NCBI GenBank assembly: GCA_017474045.1
Contig: JAFUHX010000088.1
Span: 1 to 64,000, forward strand
Length of the DNA stretch: 64,000 bases
Direction: 5' to 3'
Origin: Clostridia bacterium
GTDB lineage: Bacteria; Bacillota; Clostridia; Oscillospirales; Acutalibacteraceae
Numbering within the stretch: the first letter of the stretch is position 1; every line of letters starts with the position of its first letter. Shown in pieces: positions 26,407 to 35,861 of this stretch. Under the pieces are notes generated by a model. The model had not been told where the DNA came from. It saw only the letters and a program-made list of their open reading frames with translations, and did no database searches. Position numbers and translations under genes: made by a program.

Positions 26407-28185
26407 TCAGTCGTTTTTAAGCTCAATTCCAAGCTCTTCAAGCTGAACAGCGTCAACGATTGAAGGACATTCAGTCATGGGCTCGCTTGCGTTCTGAACC
26501 TTCGGATAAGCAACAACATCGCGAAGATTATCAAGCTTCAGCATCTGCATGCAAAGTCTGTCAAGACCAAGACCGATTCCGCCATGAGGGGGAGCACCGT
26601 AACGGAAAGCATCGGTGAGATAGCCAAACTTTTCATGAGCTTCTTCGTCTGAAAGGCCGAGAAGACCAAAAATTCTTTTTTGAAGCGCAGGGTCAGTGAT
26701 TCTGATTGAACCGCTGGCAAGCTCAACGCCATTAAGAACAAGGTCATAGGCATTTGCTCTGACTCTTGCTTTGTCTGTTTCAAGATATTCAAAGCATTCA
26801 TCAAGAGGTGAAGTAAACGGATGGTGCATAGCAACAAACTGCCCTGCCTCTTCGTCCCAATCAAAGAATGGGAATTCAACAATCCAAAGAAGATTGAATT
26901 TATCGGTGGGAATAATATCAAGCTTTTTGGCAACATTCTGACGAAGAGCACCGAGAACAGAAAGAGTTACTGCCTCTTTATCGGCTATTATCAAAACAAC
27001 ATCGCCGGGCTTTGCATCAGCCTTGCTGAGAATTGCCTTCATTTCTTCTTCGCTCATAAACTTGGCAAATGAAGAAGCTACTGAACCGTCTTCACCCAAT
27101 CTGATCCATGCAATACCCTTTGCGCCGATTCCCTTTACAAACTCAACAAGCTTATCAATTTCTTTTCTTGTGAGAACAGAGAATGCATTTTTAGCTGTAA
27201 TTCCGCAAACTCTTCCGCCGTTTTCAAGCGCACCTGTGAAAACACCGAAGCCGCAATTTTTAACCTCCTGACCAAGATCAAAAATTTCCATTCCATATCT
27301 TGTGTCGGGCTTATCGCTACCGTAGCGCTCCATGGCATCTTTATAGGTCAAGCGCGGGAACTTTTCGTTAACATCAACACCGATTGCCTCTTTGAAAAGC
27401 TTTTTAATAAAGCCTTCAATCATTGCCATAATATCTTCCTGAGTAACAAAGCTCATTTCAACGTCAATCTGTGTGAACTCAGGCTGACGGTCTGCTCGAA
27501 GGTCTTCATCTCTGAAGCAACGAGCAATTTGCATATATCTGTCGAAGCCGGCAACCATTGAAAGCTGCTTATAAAGCTGAGGAGACTGAGGAAGAGCATA
27601 GAAACTGCCCTTATGAATTCGGCTGGGAACAATGAAGTCTCTTGCACCTTCGGGAGTTGATTTAATAAGAATGGGTGTTTCGATTTCAATAAAGCCGTTA
27701 TTATCAAAATAATCACGGGTAATTTTTGTTATTTTGTGGCGCATGAGAATATTCTTTTGCAAATCAGGGCGACGAAGATCTAAATAGCGATATTTAAGTC
27801 TTGTCAGCTCGCTTGTGGGGCAATTTTCAATAATTTCAAAGGGCGGTGTTTCACTTTCGCCGAGAACACGAAGGTCACTGACGTCAATTTCAATTTCACC
27901 TGTGGGAATTTCCATGTTTTTAGATGAACGCTCACGAACTGTTCCCTTCGCCATGAGAACATATTCACTTCTTACGGCAAATGCCTTCTCGAAAACAGCC
28001 TTTTCTGTGTTATCACCAAAGGCAAGCTGAACAATTCCGGTTCTGTCTCTTAAATCGATGAAAATGAGCGCACCAAGGTCACGCTGCTTCTGCACCCATC
28101 CGCAAACTACAACTTCCCTTCCGATATCTTTTGCAGAAAAGGTTCCGCAATAGTCTGTTCTTTTAAGTCCTGTCATCAAATCCAT
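26407..28185 (-). CDS. aspS: Aspartyl-tRNA synthetase
   Basis: This 592-residue class IIb synthetase charges tRNA-Asp. It has the N-terminal OB-fold anticodon-binding domain, the catalytic core with motif 2 (RCFRDEDLRADRQPEFTQID near residue 222), a bacterial GAD insertion domain, and motif 3 (GIGLGLDRL near 542). The length is typical of bacterial AspRS. The start is ATG 28185 with AAAGGAGA upstream. It follows hisS by 16 bases and is under the same T-box. Whether it is discriminating or also charges tRNA-Asn cannot be said; no gatCAB or asnS is in the window. Confidence 0.98.
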   Translation of the reverse strand: MDLMTGLKRTDYCGTFSAKDIGREVVVCGWVQKQRDLGALIFIDLRDRTGIVQLAFGDNTEKAVFEKAFAVRSEYVLMAKGTVRERSSKNMEIPTGEIEIDVSDLRVLGESETPPFEIIENCPTSELTRLKYRYLDLRRPDLQKNILMRHKITKITRDYFDNNGFIEIETPILIKSTPEGARDFIVPSRIHKGSFYALPQSPQLYKQLSMVAGFDRYMQIARCFRDEDLRADRQPEFTQIDVEMSFVTQEDIMAMIEGFIKKLFKEAIGVDVNEKFPRLTYKDAMERYGSDKPDTRYGMEIFDLGQEVKNCGFGVFTGALENGGRVCGITAKNAFSVLTRKEIDKLVEFVKGIGAKGIAWIRLGEDGSVASSFAKFMSEEEMKAILSKADAKPGDVVLIIADKEAVTLSVLGALRQNVAKKLDIIPTDKFNLLWIVEFPFFDWDEEAGQFVAMHHPFTSPLDECFEYLETDKARVRANAYDLVLNGVELASGSIRITDPALQKRIFGLLGLSDEEAHEKFGYLTDAFRYGAPPHGGIGLGLDRLCMQMLKLDNLRDVVAYPKVQNASEPMTECPSIVDAVQLEELGIELKND

Positions 28186-28201
28186 AACACTAATCTCCTT
28201 T

Positions 28202-29533
28202 TTATTGATTAAAATCGCCTAAGAGGGCGCTGAAATCCATATCTTCAAATTCTTTGAGGCTTTCGCTGATTGTAATATTAAGAACATCACTTTCAAAAGT
28301 ATCAAGGCGAAGCTCAGTTTCTTCTCCGCTGTTCATATTTTTAAGCTTAACAATTCCGCTTTCAAGCTCACTATCACCAAGAACAACAGTGAATTTTGCG
28401 CCGATTTTGTTGGCATATTTCATCTGAGCCTTAACGCTTCTTCCAACAACATCAAACTCTGTGTGCATTCCCTCTTTTCTCAAAGCGTGAGCAATAGCAG
28501 CTGCTTTTTCAAGAGCATTTTCACCCATTGAAGCAATATAAAGCTCACATTGCGCAGGAGACGGGAAAGCAAGACCCTGATTTTCCATCAGAAGCATTAA
28601 TCTCTCGATACCCATTCCGAAGCCGAGAGCCGCTGTTTTCGGTCCGCCTACCTCTTCAACGAGTCCGTCATAACGACCTCCGCCGCAGACAGTACCCTGA
28701 GAGCCTATATCGGTTGAAACAAACTCAAAAACAGTTTTTGAATAGTAATCAAGACCTCTGACAATGGTGGGATTAACCTTGAAATCAATTCCCATTGCCT
28801 TGAGATATTTCTGAACTGAAGCAAAATGCGTTTTGCAGTCATCGCAAAGAAACTCAGTAACCTTTGGCGCATCTTTTGCAATTTCAGAGCAAACCGGACT
28901 CTTGCAATCAAGTATTCTCATGGGGTTGCGGCTTAGCCTGTCGTTGCAGGTTGCGCAAAGCTCACCGGTATGAGAATCGAAATAAGCCTTCAGGGCTTTA
29001 TGATATTCTTTTCGGCAAGTCGGACAGCCGATAGAGTTGATTTCAAGCTGAATATTCTGAACTCCAAGGAAATCAAAGATATTCTGAGCAACACCAATAA
29101 CCTCGGCGTCCGCTGCAGGTGAAGCCGCACCAAGACACTCAATTCCGAACTGATGAAATTCACGAAGTCTTCCTGCTTGTGGCTTTTCATAGCGATAGCA
29201 TGAAGTGAGATAACACATTTTTTGAGGCATGGGTTCATTATAAAGGCCATGCTCAAGATAAGAACGAACAACACCGGCTGTTCCTTCGGGACGAAGAGTT
29301 ATTGAACGGTCGCCCTTATCGTTGAAGGTGTACATTTCTTTCTGAACAACATCAGTCGTGTCGCCAACGCCTCTTTGGAAAAGCTCTGTATGTTCAAAAA
29401 CAGGAGTTCTGATTTCACGAAAACCGAAATTCTCGGCAATTTCAAGGCAAGTGTGCTCAACAAATTGCCTTTTGTGGCTTTCTGCAGGAAGAACATCAAG
29501 AGTTCCTTTTATTGATTTTGTTATTAACGCCAT
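28202..29533 (-). CDS. hisS: Histidyl-tRNA synthetase
   Basis: This 443-residue class IIa synthetase charges tRNA-His. Motif 1 lies near FGFREIRTPVFEH, motif 2 shows CYRYEKPQAGRLREFHQFG near residue 110, the HisA motif GLDYYSKTVFE near 260 and motif 3 ALGFGMGIERL near 312. The C-terminal anticodon-binding domain is present. A cysteine-rich segment between 170 and 240 (CPTCRKEYH, CATCNDRLSRNPMRILDCK, CDDCKTHF) is typical of Firmicute HisRS. The start is ATG 29533 with GGAGGTG upstream; an upstream in-frame extension would run into the T-box terminator. It is the first gene of hisS-aspS. Confidence 0.98.
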   Translation of the reverse strand: MALITKSIKGTLDVLPAESHKRQFVEHTCLEIAENFGFREIRTPVFEHTELFQRGVGDTTDVVQKEMYTFNDKGDRSITLRPEGTAGVVRSYLEHGLYNEPMPQKMCYLTSCYRYEKPQAGRLREFHQFGIECLGAASPAADAEVIGVAQNIFDFLGVQNIQLEINSIGCPTCRKEYHKALKAYFDSHTGELCATCNDRLSRNPMRILDCKSPVCSEIAKDAPKVTEFLCDDCKTHFASVQKYLKAMGIDFKVNPTIVRGLDYYSKTVFEFVSTDIGSQGTVCGGGRYDGLVEEVGGPKTAALGFGMGIERLMLLMENQGLAFPSPAQCELYIASMGENALEKAAAIAHALRKEGMHTEFDVVGRSVKAQMKYANKIGAKFTVVLGDSELESGIVKLKNMNSGEETELRLDTFESDVLNITISESLKEFEDMDFSALLGDFNQ

Positions 29534-29571
29534 AAGGCACCTCCGAAAATAATAGTTTGATTTAATAAAAC

Positions 29572-29791
29572 AAAAAAACGCCGCCATCCCCAAAAAAAAC
29601 AAAGGGATGAAGCGACGCTCCACGGTACCACCCTAATTGAGCGCATAAGCGCCCCACTTTAAGCTTTAACGCAGCTATACGGGCTTTCGCCGGCTCATGA
29701 ATGTCTTGGGGCTGATTGCTTGGCAGAACACTCTCAGCAAAATGTGTTCCTCTCTGGGCGGCTCACAGCCTTACTCTTTTCAGTCTTAGCC
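29572..29791 (-). promoter_or_regulatory. T-box riboswitch controlling hisS-aspS
   Basis: The minus strand shows stem I with the GAGTAAG kink-turn strand and AGAGAG. The specifier strand (29701-29708) precedes TCATGAGCC in the same position as the GGC specifier of the B. subtilis glyQS T-box. The T-box AGGGTGGTACCG is at 29623-29634. The antiterminator pairs AGGG and GTGGAGCG with CGCTTCAT and CCCT. The competing terminator pairs 29604-29617 with 29579-29591, followed by seven T at 29572-29578. Uncharged tRNA should promote read-through. In canonical register the specifier reads GAC (Asp); shifted two bases it reads CAT (His). No clear promoter separates it from mgsA. Confidence 0.95.
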
Positions 29792-29808
29792 TTTAGTAAT
29801 ATTGAATT

Positions 29809-30213
29809 TTATTTTTTTGGATTAACAATATCTCGCCAATCAAGGTCGCCTCTTTCGAGAGCATGAATAAGCGCTTCAGCAGTTGCAATATTTGTTGCTA
29901 TGGGAACATTATGAACATCGCATAGACGCATTAAATTGGCTTCATTAGGCTCGTTGGGCTTTGCATTAAGCGGGTCTCTGAAGAAAAGAACAAAGTCAAT
30001 TTCGTTGCAAGCTATTCTTGAAGCAATTTGTTCGTCGCCACCCTGATATCCGGCCAGAAACTTAACAATATCAAGTCCTGTTGCTTCACCAACGATCTTT
30101 CCGGTTGTTCCTGTGGCACAAATTGAGTGCTTGCTGAGAGTTCCGCAATAGGCAATGCAAAACTGAGTCATAAGTTCTTTTTTCGCGTCATGGGCTATTA
30201 TTGCTATGTTCAT
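29809..30213 (-). CDS. mgsA: Methylglyoxal synthase
   Basis: This 134-residue enzyme converts dihydroxyacetone phosphate to methylglyoxal and phosphate, a bypass that relieves phosphosugar stress. Family motifs visible are AHDAKKELM near residue 7, ATGTTGKI near 36, [10 protein letters not shown] near 56 and [15 protein letters not shown] near 77, including the catalytic aspartates. The length is close to the family norm. The start is ATG 30213 with AAAGGGG upstream; an upstream extension would cover the promoter. It has its own promoter but no terminator before the T-box, so read-through into hisS is possible. Confidence 0.96.
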   Translation of the reverse strand: MNIAIIAHDAKKELMTQFCIAYCGTLSKHSICATGTTGKIVGEATGLDIVKFLAGYQGGDEQIASRIACNEIDFVLFFRDPLNAKPNEPNEANLMRLCDVHNVPIATNIATAEALIHALERGDLDWRDIVNPKK

Positions 30214-30270
30214 AGTTTTCCCCTTTCTGATTAATATAAAACGGTTGTGGCAGCTGACCTGCCTTTTCTC

Positions 30271-30299
30271 TATATATAATAATATCAAAAAAATGTCAA
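30271..30299 (-). promoter_or_regulatory. Promoter of mgsA
   Basis: TTGACA (30294-30299) and TATATA (30271-30276) on the minus strand, spacer 17 bases. A small hairpin GGCAG/CTGCC (30249-30263) lies in the resulting 5' leader. Confidence 0.7.
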
Positions 30300-30362
30300 T
30301 AAAGCAAGTATTTTTGATATATTTTAACATTAAAATATTACAAATGCTACAGTTTTTATATT

Positions 30363-31079
30363 TTAAACCTCAAGAGGTATGTTTTTTCCTTCAATTCTGG
30401 CAGCAATATTGTTAAAAGCATCATAGGAAATCTGACCTTTTTTATAAATTGTTCCTTTCATTGAAGAATGGCGGATTTTTTCATCCTCAGGAACAAGACC
30501 AATAAGCTGAACCTGAGTCATATCAATAACGCTGTCGATATTCAACATCAGATTTTTCTTTATGTTCTTTTTATCGGCGCGATTAATTATCAGGCGGATA
30601 TCCTTAACATTATATTTACTCATTTCGTCAGCAGTTGTGCAAACACTTCTGACACAGACGCTATCCGGAGTTGAGACAACAAGACCTCTGTCGGCAACAA
30701 AGCTTGCAAGAATAAAACCAATTTCAATTCCTGCCGGTGAATCAAGAAGTATGTAGTCATAATCGTTTTCAACAAGCTTTATTAAAAGAGCCATGTTTTT
30801 AAGGCTGACACCTTTATAGGTTTTAGGACAGGTCATAAGGCTCATTCCCATAGCACTATAAATTGCTTCCTGCGCCTTACATCTTCCCAGCATGACATCG
30901 CCCCAATCATAAACGATCTTTTCAGCGGCGCCGGTCAGAATATCGAGACTTCTCAGAGTGTCGCAATCAATCAGAAGAACCTTCTTTCCCAACTGAGTCA
31001 AAGCCATTCCTAAGCCTACGGTAACTGTGCTTTTTCCGACTCCGCCTTTGCCTGAGGCAATTACAATTTTTTTAGCCAA
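30363..31079 (-). CDS. minD: MinD-like ParA family ATPase
   Basis: This 238-residue P-loop ATPase has the deviant Walker [16 protein letters not shown] at residues 10-24 and LLIDCDT near 35, as in MinD/ParA proteins that position the division site. Two features differ from classical MinD: it is shorter, ending in KNIPLEV without the amphipathic membrane-targeting helix, and neither minC nor minE is adjacent. The start is TTG 31079 with GGGAGTG eight bases upstream, 14 bases after pbp2. It is the last gene of the mreBCD-pbp2 operon, the context in which minD often occurs in Clostridia. The exact division role is uncertain. Confidence 0.82.
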   Translation of the reverse strand: MAKKIVIASGKGGVGKSTVTVGLGMALTQLGKKVLLIDCDTLRSLDILTGAAEKIVYDWGDVMLGRCKAQEAIYSAMGMSLMTCPKTYKGVSLKNMALLIKLVENDYDYILLDSPAGIEIGFILASFVADRGLVVSTPDSVCVRSVCTTADEMSKYNVKDIRLIINRADKKNIKKNLMLNIDSVIDMTQVQLIGLVPEDEKIRHSSMKGTIYKKGQISYDAFNNIAARIEGKNIPLEV

Positions 31080-31093
31080 AGTTAATCACTCCC

Positions 31094-33118
31094 TTATTTA
31101 AGAAGACTGCCCTCTTTCTGAGTTGTTTCACCTTTTTCATGAGTTTCAAAATAATACTCCATTATTGCCGAAGCAACGGGTGCGGTCGAGCCACCGCTTC
31201 CTGCGCCTTCAATAACAACAGCGATTGCAATTTCAGGGTTTTCATAGGGGGCATAGGTCATAATAAGACCGTTATAGGTTTCGGTTTTTCTTCCATTTAT
31301 TATTTTTTCAATAGTAGTTGTTCCGGTTTTGGCGGCAACATTAACCGGTACAGCTGAAAAATCAGCGTAGCTCTTTGTTCCAACAAGTAACATTCCTTTT
31401 TGAACAAGCTTCCAGTTTGAACTTTTAAAATCAGCCTTAGAAAGAATCTGTGTTTCTGTTTCAAGCTTCGTTTCACTATAGTCATAAGACATTACAGACT
31501 TGATGAAATGGGCATTATATCTGACACCGTTGTTAGCTATGGTTGAAACATAGGAGCAAAGCTGAATTGGCGTAAACTGATTATCACCATGACCGATTCC
31601 TGCCTGAATTGTTAAACCGGGTGTCCAGATTTCGCCCTTTGATGTTCTCAAAGAAACAGAGTCAACCATACCTTCGTTTTCAGTCAGCTCAACACCCGTT
31701 TTTTGTCCAAGACCAAACATTGCAAAATAGTCGTTAAGCTTTTCTATTCCGAGAAGACGGGAAGTTTCATAAAAGAAGATGTTGCAGCTGTTGAAGATTG
31801 CATTAATAACGTCCTGATTTCCGTGAACATCCGTACAACCCGGCTGATAATCTTCATAATGAGTATAACGTCCCGTGCATTTAACAAGAGTTTCAGAATT
31901 GATTATTTTTTCTTCAAGTCCTGCCATTGCAACAGCCGGCTTGATTGTTGAACCCGGGGTATAGGTACTTCTTAAAGCTCTGTTCCAAAGTGGCTTTGCT
32001 TTATCGGCATTAAGCTCAGTTGCATTTTCATAATATGTTGAAAGATCATAGCTGGGATAGCTTGCGCTGGCAAGAATCGAGTTGTCGCTTGTTTTCATAA
32101 CAACAACTGCGCCGGAAGTTACTGCTCTTTTAGACTGCTGAGCCTTTATCAGCTTTTCAAGAGCGTCCTGAGCAACTTTTTGAATATCTTTGTCAATAGT
32201 CAGAATTATTGCGTCGCCTGCTATCGGCTCTTCAATATAGGTTTCTGTCATTTTTCCCGCGGAGTCAACAGTTATGTTTTTTATTCCCGAGGTTCCTCTC
32301 AGGTATTCTTCCATTGTGTATTCAACGCCGCTTTTTCCTATAACATCATTTTTAGTGTAGCCGCTTTCTTTTTTCTGTTCATACTCCTCAGAGCTGATTG
32401 CTCCCACAATTCCGATTATATGAGGAGCAATTGTTCCGTCGCTGTATTCTCTTTCGGCTGTTACCTGAGAGACAACTCCTTTAAAAATATCGCTGTTTTC
32501 CATAACTGCGGCAACAACCTCATCTGAAACATCTGAGGCAAAAACATAGGGCGTTGACGAATTAAAGCCGTTTTTTCTCATGGAATAATAAACAGAAGCG
32601 ATGTCTCTTGCATCTTTGACGCTGTAATCTTCAAGCTCATAGCGAGAAACCAAGGCGTAGAAGCAATCATCAACATCGGCGTAATAATTAAGATGAAGAA
32701 ACGCAGAAGATTTCAGATAGGAAACCTCGTTTTCCTTTTTTGAATCAAAAATCAGCTTGCCTTTTTTATATTTAATCGGCAAAGCATCATTCCACTCAAT
32801 TTTATATTTATCAAAAAGCTTAATAAGCGCATGAATAACCTGATTTCTTCCTTGAGGGTCACTACCCGAGGGAAAGGTTAAATAGTTGAAAACAATGGTG
32901 TTGACCTGCTTATTATAAGCCAGAGGGTAACCGTTACAATCAAAAATTTCGCCTCTCAGGGCATTAACAGGAACATTAACGCTCACAGCTGCGGCATTTT
33001 TCTGTTCGTTGCTTTCAAAAATCTGAATGTTAAAAAGATTAGAAAGAAAAACTATAAAAATGGCGGCAATAACACCAATAACTATTGCGTTTCTTTTTTT
33101 TGAAATTGTTTTTCTCAA
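31094..33118 (-). CDS. mrdA: Penicillin-binding protein 2 (elongasome transpeptidase)
   Basis: This 674-residue class B PBP cross-links peptidoglycan during cell elongation. It has an N-terminal membrane anchor (residues about 12-32), the PBP dimerisation domain and a transpeptidase domain with catalytic Ser in TPGSTIKP near residue 390, the SxN motif in FNSCNIF near 450, and KTG in AAKTGTTT near 615. The start is probably TTG 33118, because AAAGG lies nine bases before it; an in-frame GTG at 33127 is too close to the ribosome binding site. It follows mreD by 25 bases in the mre operon, supporting a PBP2/elongation role. Confidence 0.93.
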   Translation of the reverse strand: MRKTISKKRNAIVIGVIAAIFIVFLSNLFNIQIFESNEQKNAAAVSVNVPVNALRGEIFDCNGYPLAYNKQVNTIVFNYLTFPSGSDPQGRNQVIHALIKLFDKYKIEWNDALPIKYKKGKLIFDSKKENEVSYLKSSAFLHLNYYADVDDCFYALVSRYELEDYSVKDARDIASVYYSMRKNGFNSSTPYVFASDVSDEVVAAVMENSDIFKGVVSQVTAEREYSDGTIAPHIIGIVGAISSEEYEQKKESGYTKNDVIGKSGVEYTMEEYLRGTSGIKNITVDSAGKMTETYIEEPIAGDAIILTIDKDIQKVAQDALEKLIKAQQSKRAVTSGAVVVMKTSDNSILASASYPSYDLSTYYENATELNADKAKPLWNRALRSTYTPGSTIKPAVAMAGLEEKIINSETLVKCTGRYTHYEDYQPGCTDVHGNQDVINAIFNSCNIFFYETSRLLGIEKLNDYFAMFGLGQKTGVELTENEGMVDSVSLRTSKGEIWTPGLTIQAGIGHGDNQFTPIQLCSYVSTIANNGVRYNAHFIKSVMSYDYSETKLETETQILSKADFKSSNWKLVQKGMLLVGTKSYADFSAVPVNVAAKTGTTTIEKIINGRKTETYNGLIMTYAPYENPEIAIAVVIEGAGSGGSTAPVASAIMEYYFETHEKGETTQKEGSLLK

Positions 33119-33143
33119 AGCCGCCACCCTTTCTTATTTTTTA

Positions 33144-33680
33144 TTAATATGTAATACGCTTTTTCTCCGGAGCTGTTAATTCACAAATAAGCTTTACAAG
33201 GCCGTAATAAACAAAAGAAAAAACGCAGGTATAAATCACAGAGGAAAAATAATATCTGAAATAAACATAGAAAGCTGAGTCGTAGCCTTTAATTAAAAAG
33301 AACAAGACCCAATATAATGTGTTACAAATAAAAATTGAAATCAAACTGAGAATAAATGAAGAAAAAATATTGTTTCGCATTATAAAAACTATAAAAACAG
33401 AACTGAAAAAGCATACACAACCAAGTATAACAGTAAAATATCCATCAGTTGAAATGCTCATTGAGTCCCACATTATTCCTGCAAAAGTTCCGAAAGCTAA
33501 GGCGGCAATGTTTTTTTCAAACATTCCGATTGCAACAACAAGCGGAACAAGCAAAAAGGCATGAACCCCATTTATTGAAGGAACTGCACCTTTGGTGTTC
33601 TGGAAAACGGCGGTGACAATTATTAAAACAACAAAAGCTGCGCGCCGCAAATAGATTTTTTTATTATCGGCAAATTTCAC
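33144..33680 (-). CDS. mreD: Rod shape-determining protein MreD
   Basis: This 178-residue integral membrane protein has about five hydrophobic segments and the FAGIMWDSMS region typical of MreD, which links MreC to the elongation machinery. The start is GTG 33680 with AAGGAGG upstream. Sequence conservation in MreD is low, so the assignment rests on length, topology and its place between mreC and pbp2. Confidence 0.9.
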   Translation of the reverse strand: MKFADNKKIYLRRAAFVVLIIVTAVFQNTKGAVPSINGVHAFLLVPLVVAIGMFEKNIAALAFGTFAGIMWDSMSISTDGYFTVILGCVCFFSSVFIVFIMRNNIFSSFILSLISIFICNTLYWVLFFLIKGYDSAFYVYFRYYFSSVIYTCVFSFVYYGLVKLICELTAPEKKRITY

Positions 33681-33707
33681 CGCAACGTCCTCCTTTTTAA
33701 AATTATT

Positions 33708-34565
33708 TTAATCTGCCAATTCTTCAACGCCCTGACCTTTAAAAGACGTTATTACAAAAACATCTTCTATTTTATCAACTTCAGCGCCGGGCTCAATAAC
33801 AGCATAGCTTGAAATGTCGTATTCACTCTGAAGAACCTGAGAAACAGTTCCGATAATCAGACCTTTCGGATAAATTCCGCCAATTCCCGATGTGAGAACA
33901 ATTCCACCGGGAGAAACAGAGGTTGTTCGCTGAAGCCCGGAAAGAACACATCTTCCGCTTTCAGAATATTCAACAGTTGTTGTTACATAGGCTGTTTCTC
34001 TTGTTTTGCTTTCAATGGCGCTTATGTTAACATCGGGATTGAGAACAGAAGCGACAACACTATATGACTTATTAACCTTTCTGACAACGCCCACAAGATA
34101 GTTGCCGTAAATTACGGGGTCGTTTACACTCACACCGTCAGAAGAGCCTTTATCAATTATTAACGAGGAAAAAATATTTGCCGAATCAGTTCCGATTATA
34201 TTGGCATTTTCCAAAACAAAATCCTGATTCTTTTCTTTTATTTCAAGCATTCTTTCATAGGAAGTAATTTTTCTTTTCATTTCGTTATAATCGGCAAGCT
34301 GCTTTTCATAGTCGGCTATCTGTTCTTTTAGCTTATCATTTTCAATTTTCAAGGATCCTGCTGAAGCAAAAGAAGAATCAAACCAGCTGAATTTTTCTGC
34401 GATTTTTCCGGCAAGCTGTTGAAGCGGTGCAAACACTGTTCCCACAACGCTTGACGCCGGCGAAACAGAATTATCGGTTGCAACGGCAATAACCGTTCCC
34501 ATAAGAACGGCGCACAAAACAAACACCAATATTTTAAACTGAACACTACTGAAAAATCTTCGCAT
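33708..34565 (-). CDS. mreC: Rod shape-determining protein MreC
   Basis: This 285-residue bitopic membrane protein organises the elongation complex outside the membrane. A membrane helix near residues 10-28 is followed by a coiled coil (about 70-115, rich in Lys, Glu and Leu) and two beta domains; GIGGIYPKGLIIGTV near 225 is a family hallmark. The length is typical. ATG 34565 is preceded by GGGTGA six bases upstream and by GAAAGG further away, with a short hairpin between (34576-34589). Confidence 0.95.
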   Translation of the reverse strand: MRRFFSSVQFKILVFVLCAVLMGTVIAVATDNSVSPASSVVGTVFAPLQQLAGKIAEKFSWFDSSFASAGSLKIENDKLKEQIADYEKQLADYNEMKRKITSYERMLEIKEKNQDFVLENANIIGTDSANIFSSLIIDKGSSDGVSVNDPVIYGNYLVGVVRKVNKSYSVVASVLNPDVNISAIESKTRETAYVTTTVEYSESGRCVLSGLQRTTSVSPGGIVLTSGIGGIYPKGLIIGTVSQVLQSEYDISSYAVIEPGAEVDKIEDVFVITSFKGQGVEELAD

Positions 34566-34597
34566 TGATTTTCACCCGAGAAAATTCGGTTCCTTTC
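34566..34597 (-). promoter_or_regulatory. Possible hairpin between GAAAGG and the mreC start
   Basis: On the minus strand GAAAGG (34592-34597) is followed by CCGA (34586-34589)/TCGG (34576-34579), four base pairs with a six-base loop, then ten bases and ATG. Spacing without the hairpin is 12 bases. This case is weaker than the others because GGGTGA close to the ATG could act as a normal ribosome binding site. Confidence 0.35.
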
Positions 34598-34599
34598 GA

Positions 34600-35610
34600 T
34601 TAAAATCTTTTTCCAACCCTGCCTAAAACATCTGACTCTAAATAAATTCCTGTTCCGTCAACAACACAATCGAGGGGATTATCAGCAACATTAACGGGCA
34701 TTCCCGTTTCCTTGGCAATGAGACGGTCTATTCCGCGAAGAAGAGCGCCGCCGCCTGTGAGCATTATTCCTTGGTCAATGATATCTGAGGAAAGCTCAGG
34801 AGGTGTTTTTTCCAAAGTTGCCTTCACAGCGTCAAGAATCTGATTGACGCAGTCAGAAAGAGCCTCTCTGATTTCTTCGGCTGTTACTGTAATATTTTTT
34901 GGAAGACCGTCAACCAGATTTCTTCCTTTAACCTCCATTTTACCCTCGCCTTCATAAGACATTGCCGAGCCGATTTTTATTTTAATATCTTCGGCTGTTC
35001 TGTCGCCGATAAGAAGGTTATATTTCTTTTTAATATACTGAACAATGGTGCTGTCAAAGGTGTCACCTGCCACTCTGACAGAGCGCGAAGTGACAATATC
35101 TCCAAGAGAAATTACGGCAACCTCACTTGTTCCGCCTCCGATATCAACAACCATGCTTCCCATGGCTTCGCTTACGGGAAGACCGGCACCAATTGCGGCT
35201 GCCATAGGCTCTTCAATCAGGCTGACATATTTTGCCCCGGCTTCAATAGCAACATCATGAACATTTCTTCTTTCAACTTCAGTAACGCCTGAAGGAATAC
35301 AAATAACAACTCTTGCCTTGGCAAAAAAGTTTCCGTTCATTGCTTTTTGAATAAATCGCTTGAGCATTTCAGCGGTAATATCAAAATCAGCAATTACTCC
35401 GTCCTTCAACGGTCGCATGGCAGTAATTGAACCGGGAGTTCTTCCAATCATTTCTTTCGCTTCAGTTCCCACCGCAACAACCTTTGCCGGTCTTACGGCA
35501 ACATTGATTGCAACAACAGAAGGTTCTCGGATAACAATTCCCTTTCCCTTGACAAAAACAAGTGTGTTAGCAGTTCCTAAGTCTATTCCAATATCCTGTG
35601 AAAACAACAT
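34600..35610 (-). CDS. mreB: Rod shape-determining protein MreB
   Basis: This 336-residue actin homologue forms membrane filaments that guide cell-wall elongation. The phosphate 1 loop [12 protein letters not shown] lies at residues 7-18, [13 protein letters not shown] near 155 is the phosphate 2 region, and [12 protein letters not shown] near 286 is the adenosine motif. The length is standard. The start is ATG 35610 with AAAGGAGC upstream; an in-frame start 48 bases earlier is poorly supported. It is the first gene of mreB-mreC-mreD-pbp2-minD. Confidence 0.98.
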   Translation of the reverse strand: MLFSQDIGIDLGTANTLVFVKGKGIVIREPSVVAINVAVRPAKVVAVGTEAKEMIGRTPGSITAMRPLKDGVIADFDITAEMLKRFIQKAMNGNFFAKARVVICIPSGVTEVERRNVHDVAIEAGAKYVSLIEEPMAAAIGAGLPVSEAMGSMVVDIGGGTSEVAVISLGDIVTSRSVRVAGDTFDSTIVQYIKKKYNLLIGDRTAEDIKIKIGSAMSYEGEGKMEVKGRNLVDGLPKNITVTAEEIREALSDCVNQILDAVKATLEKTPPELSSDIIDQGIMLTGGGALLRGIDRLIAKETGMPVNVADNPLDCVVDGTGIYLESDVLGRVGKRF

Positions 35611-35684
35611 TTCAGTTGCTCCTTTCCGGAAAATCTTTAATTTTATGTATCTGAGCATAAAAACTCATTATAGTTTGATATTTT

Positions 35685-35713
35685 ATTATATCCCAAAAAC
35701 AGTCAAGACTCAA
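35685..35713 (-). promoter_or_regulatory. Promoter of the mre operon
   Basis: TTGAGT (35708-35713) and TATAAT (35685-35690) on the minus strand, spacer 17 bases, 74 bases before the mreB start. A TTGACT sits in between at too short a distance to be the -35 box of this -10. Confidence 0.7.
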
Positions 35714-35810
35714 TACAATTTGGAAAAATTCATATTTAATTTTATTAATTTCGATTTTTATTTTTGACAAATAAAAAACCGACCATACAAATTTAAGCTT
35801 ATAAAACATA

Positions 35811-35848
35811 TAAAAAAAACAACCCACGGTGATTTTTAAAGCACCGTG
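35811..35848 (-). terminator. Terminator of the NUDIX-maf operon
   Basis: CACGGTG (minus strand; 35842-35848) pairs with CACCGTG (35825-35831) and is followed, after GGTTG, by a run of eight T (35812-35819). It lies 13 bases after the maf stop codon. Confidence 0.82.
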
Positions 35849-35861
35849 AGCAGACTAAATC

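Noticed and set aside
29792-29830. A dedicated promoter for the hisS T-box
   Set aside because: Only poorly spaced or weak boxes are present (TTGTTA with TATTAC, 21 bases apart); read-through from mgsA cannot be excluded.
34566-34590. Treating mreC as strong support for the SD-hairpin-start pattern
   Set aside because: The stem is only four pairs, and GGGTGA sits six bases before the ATG, so a normal ribosome binding site explains it.
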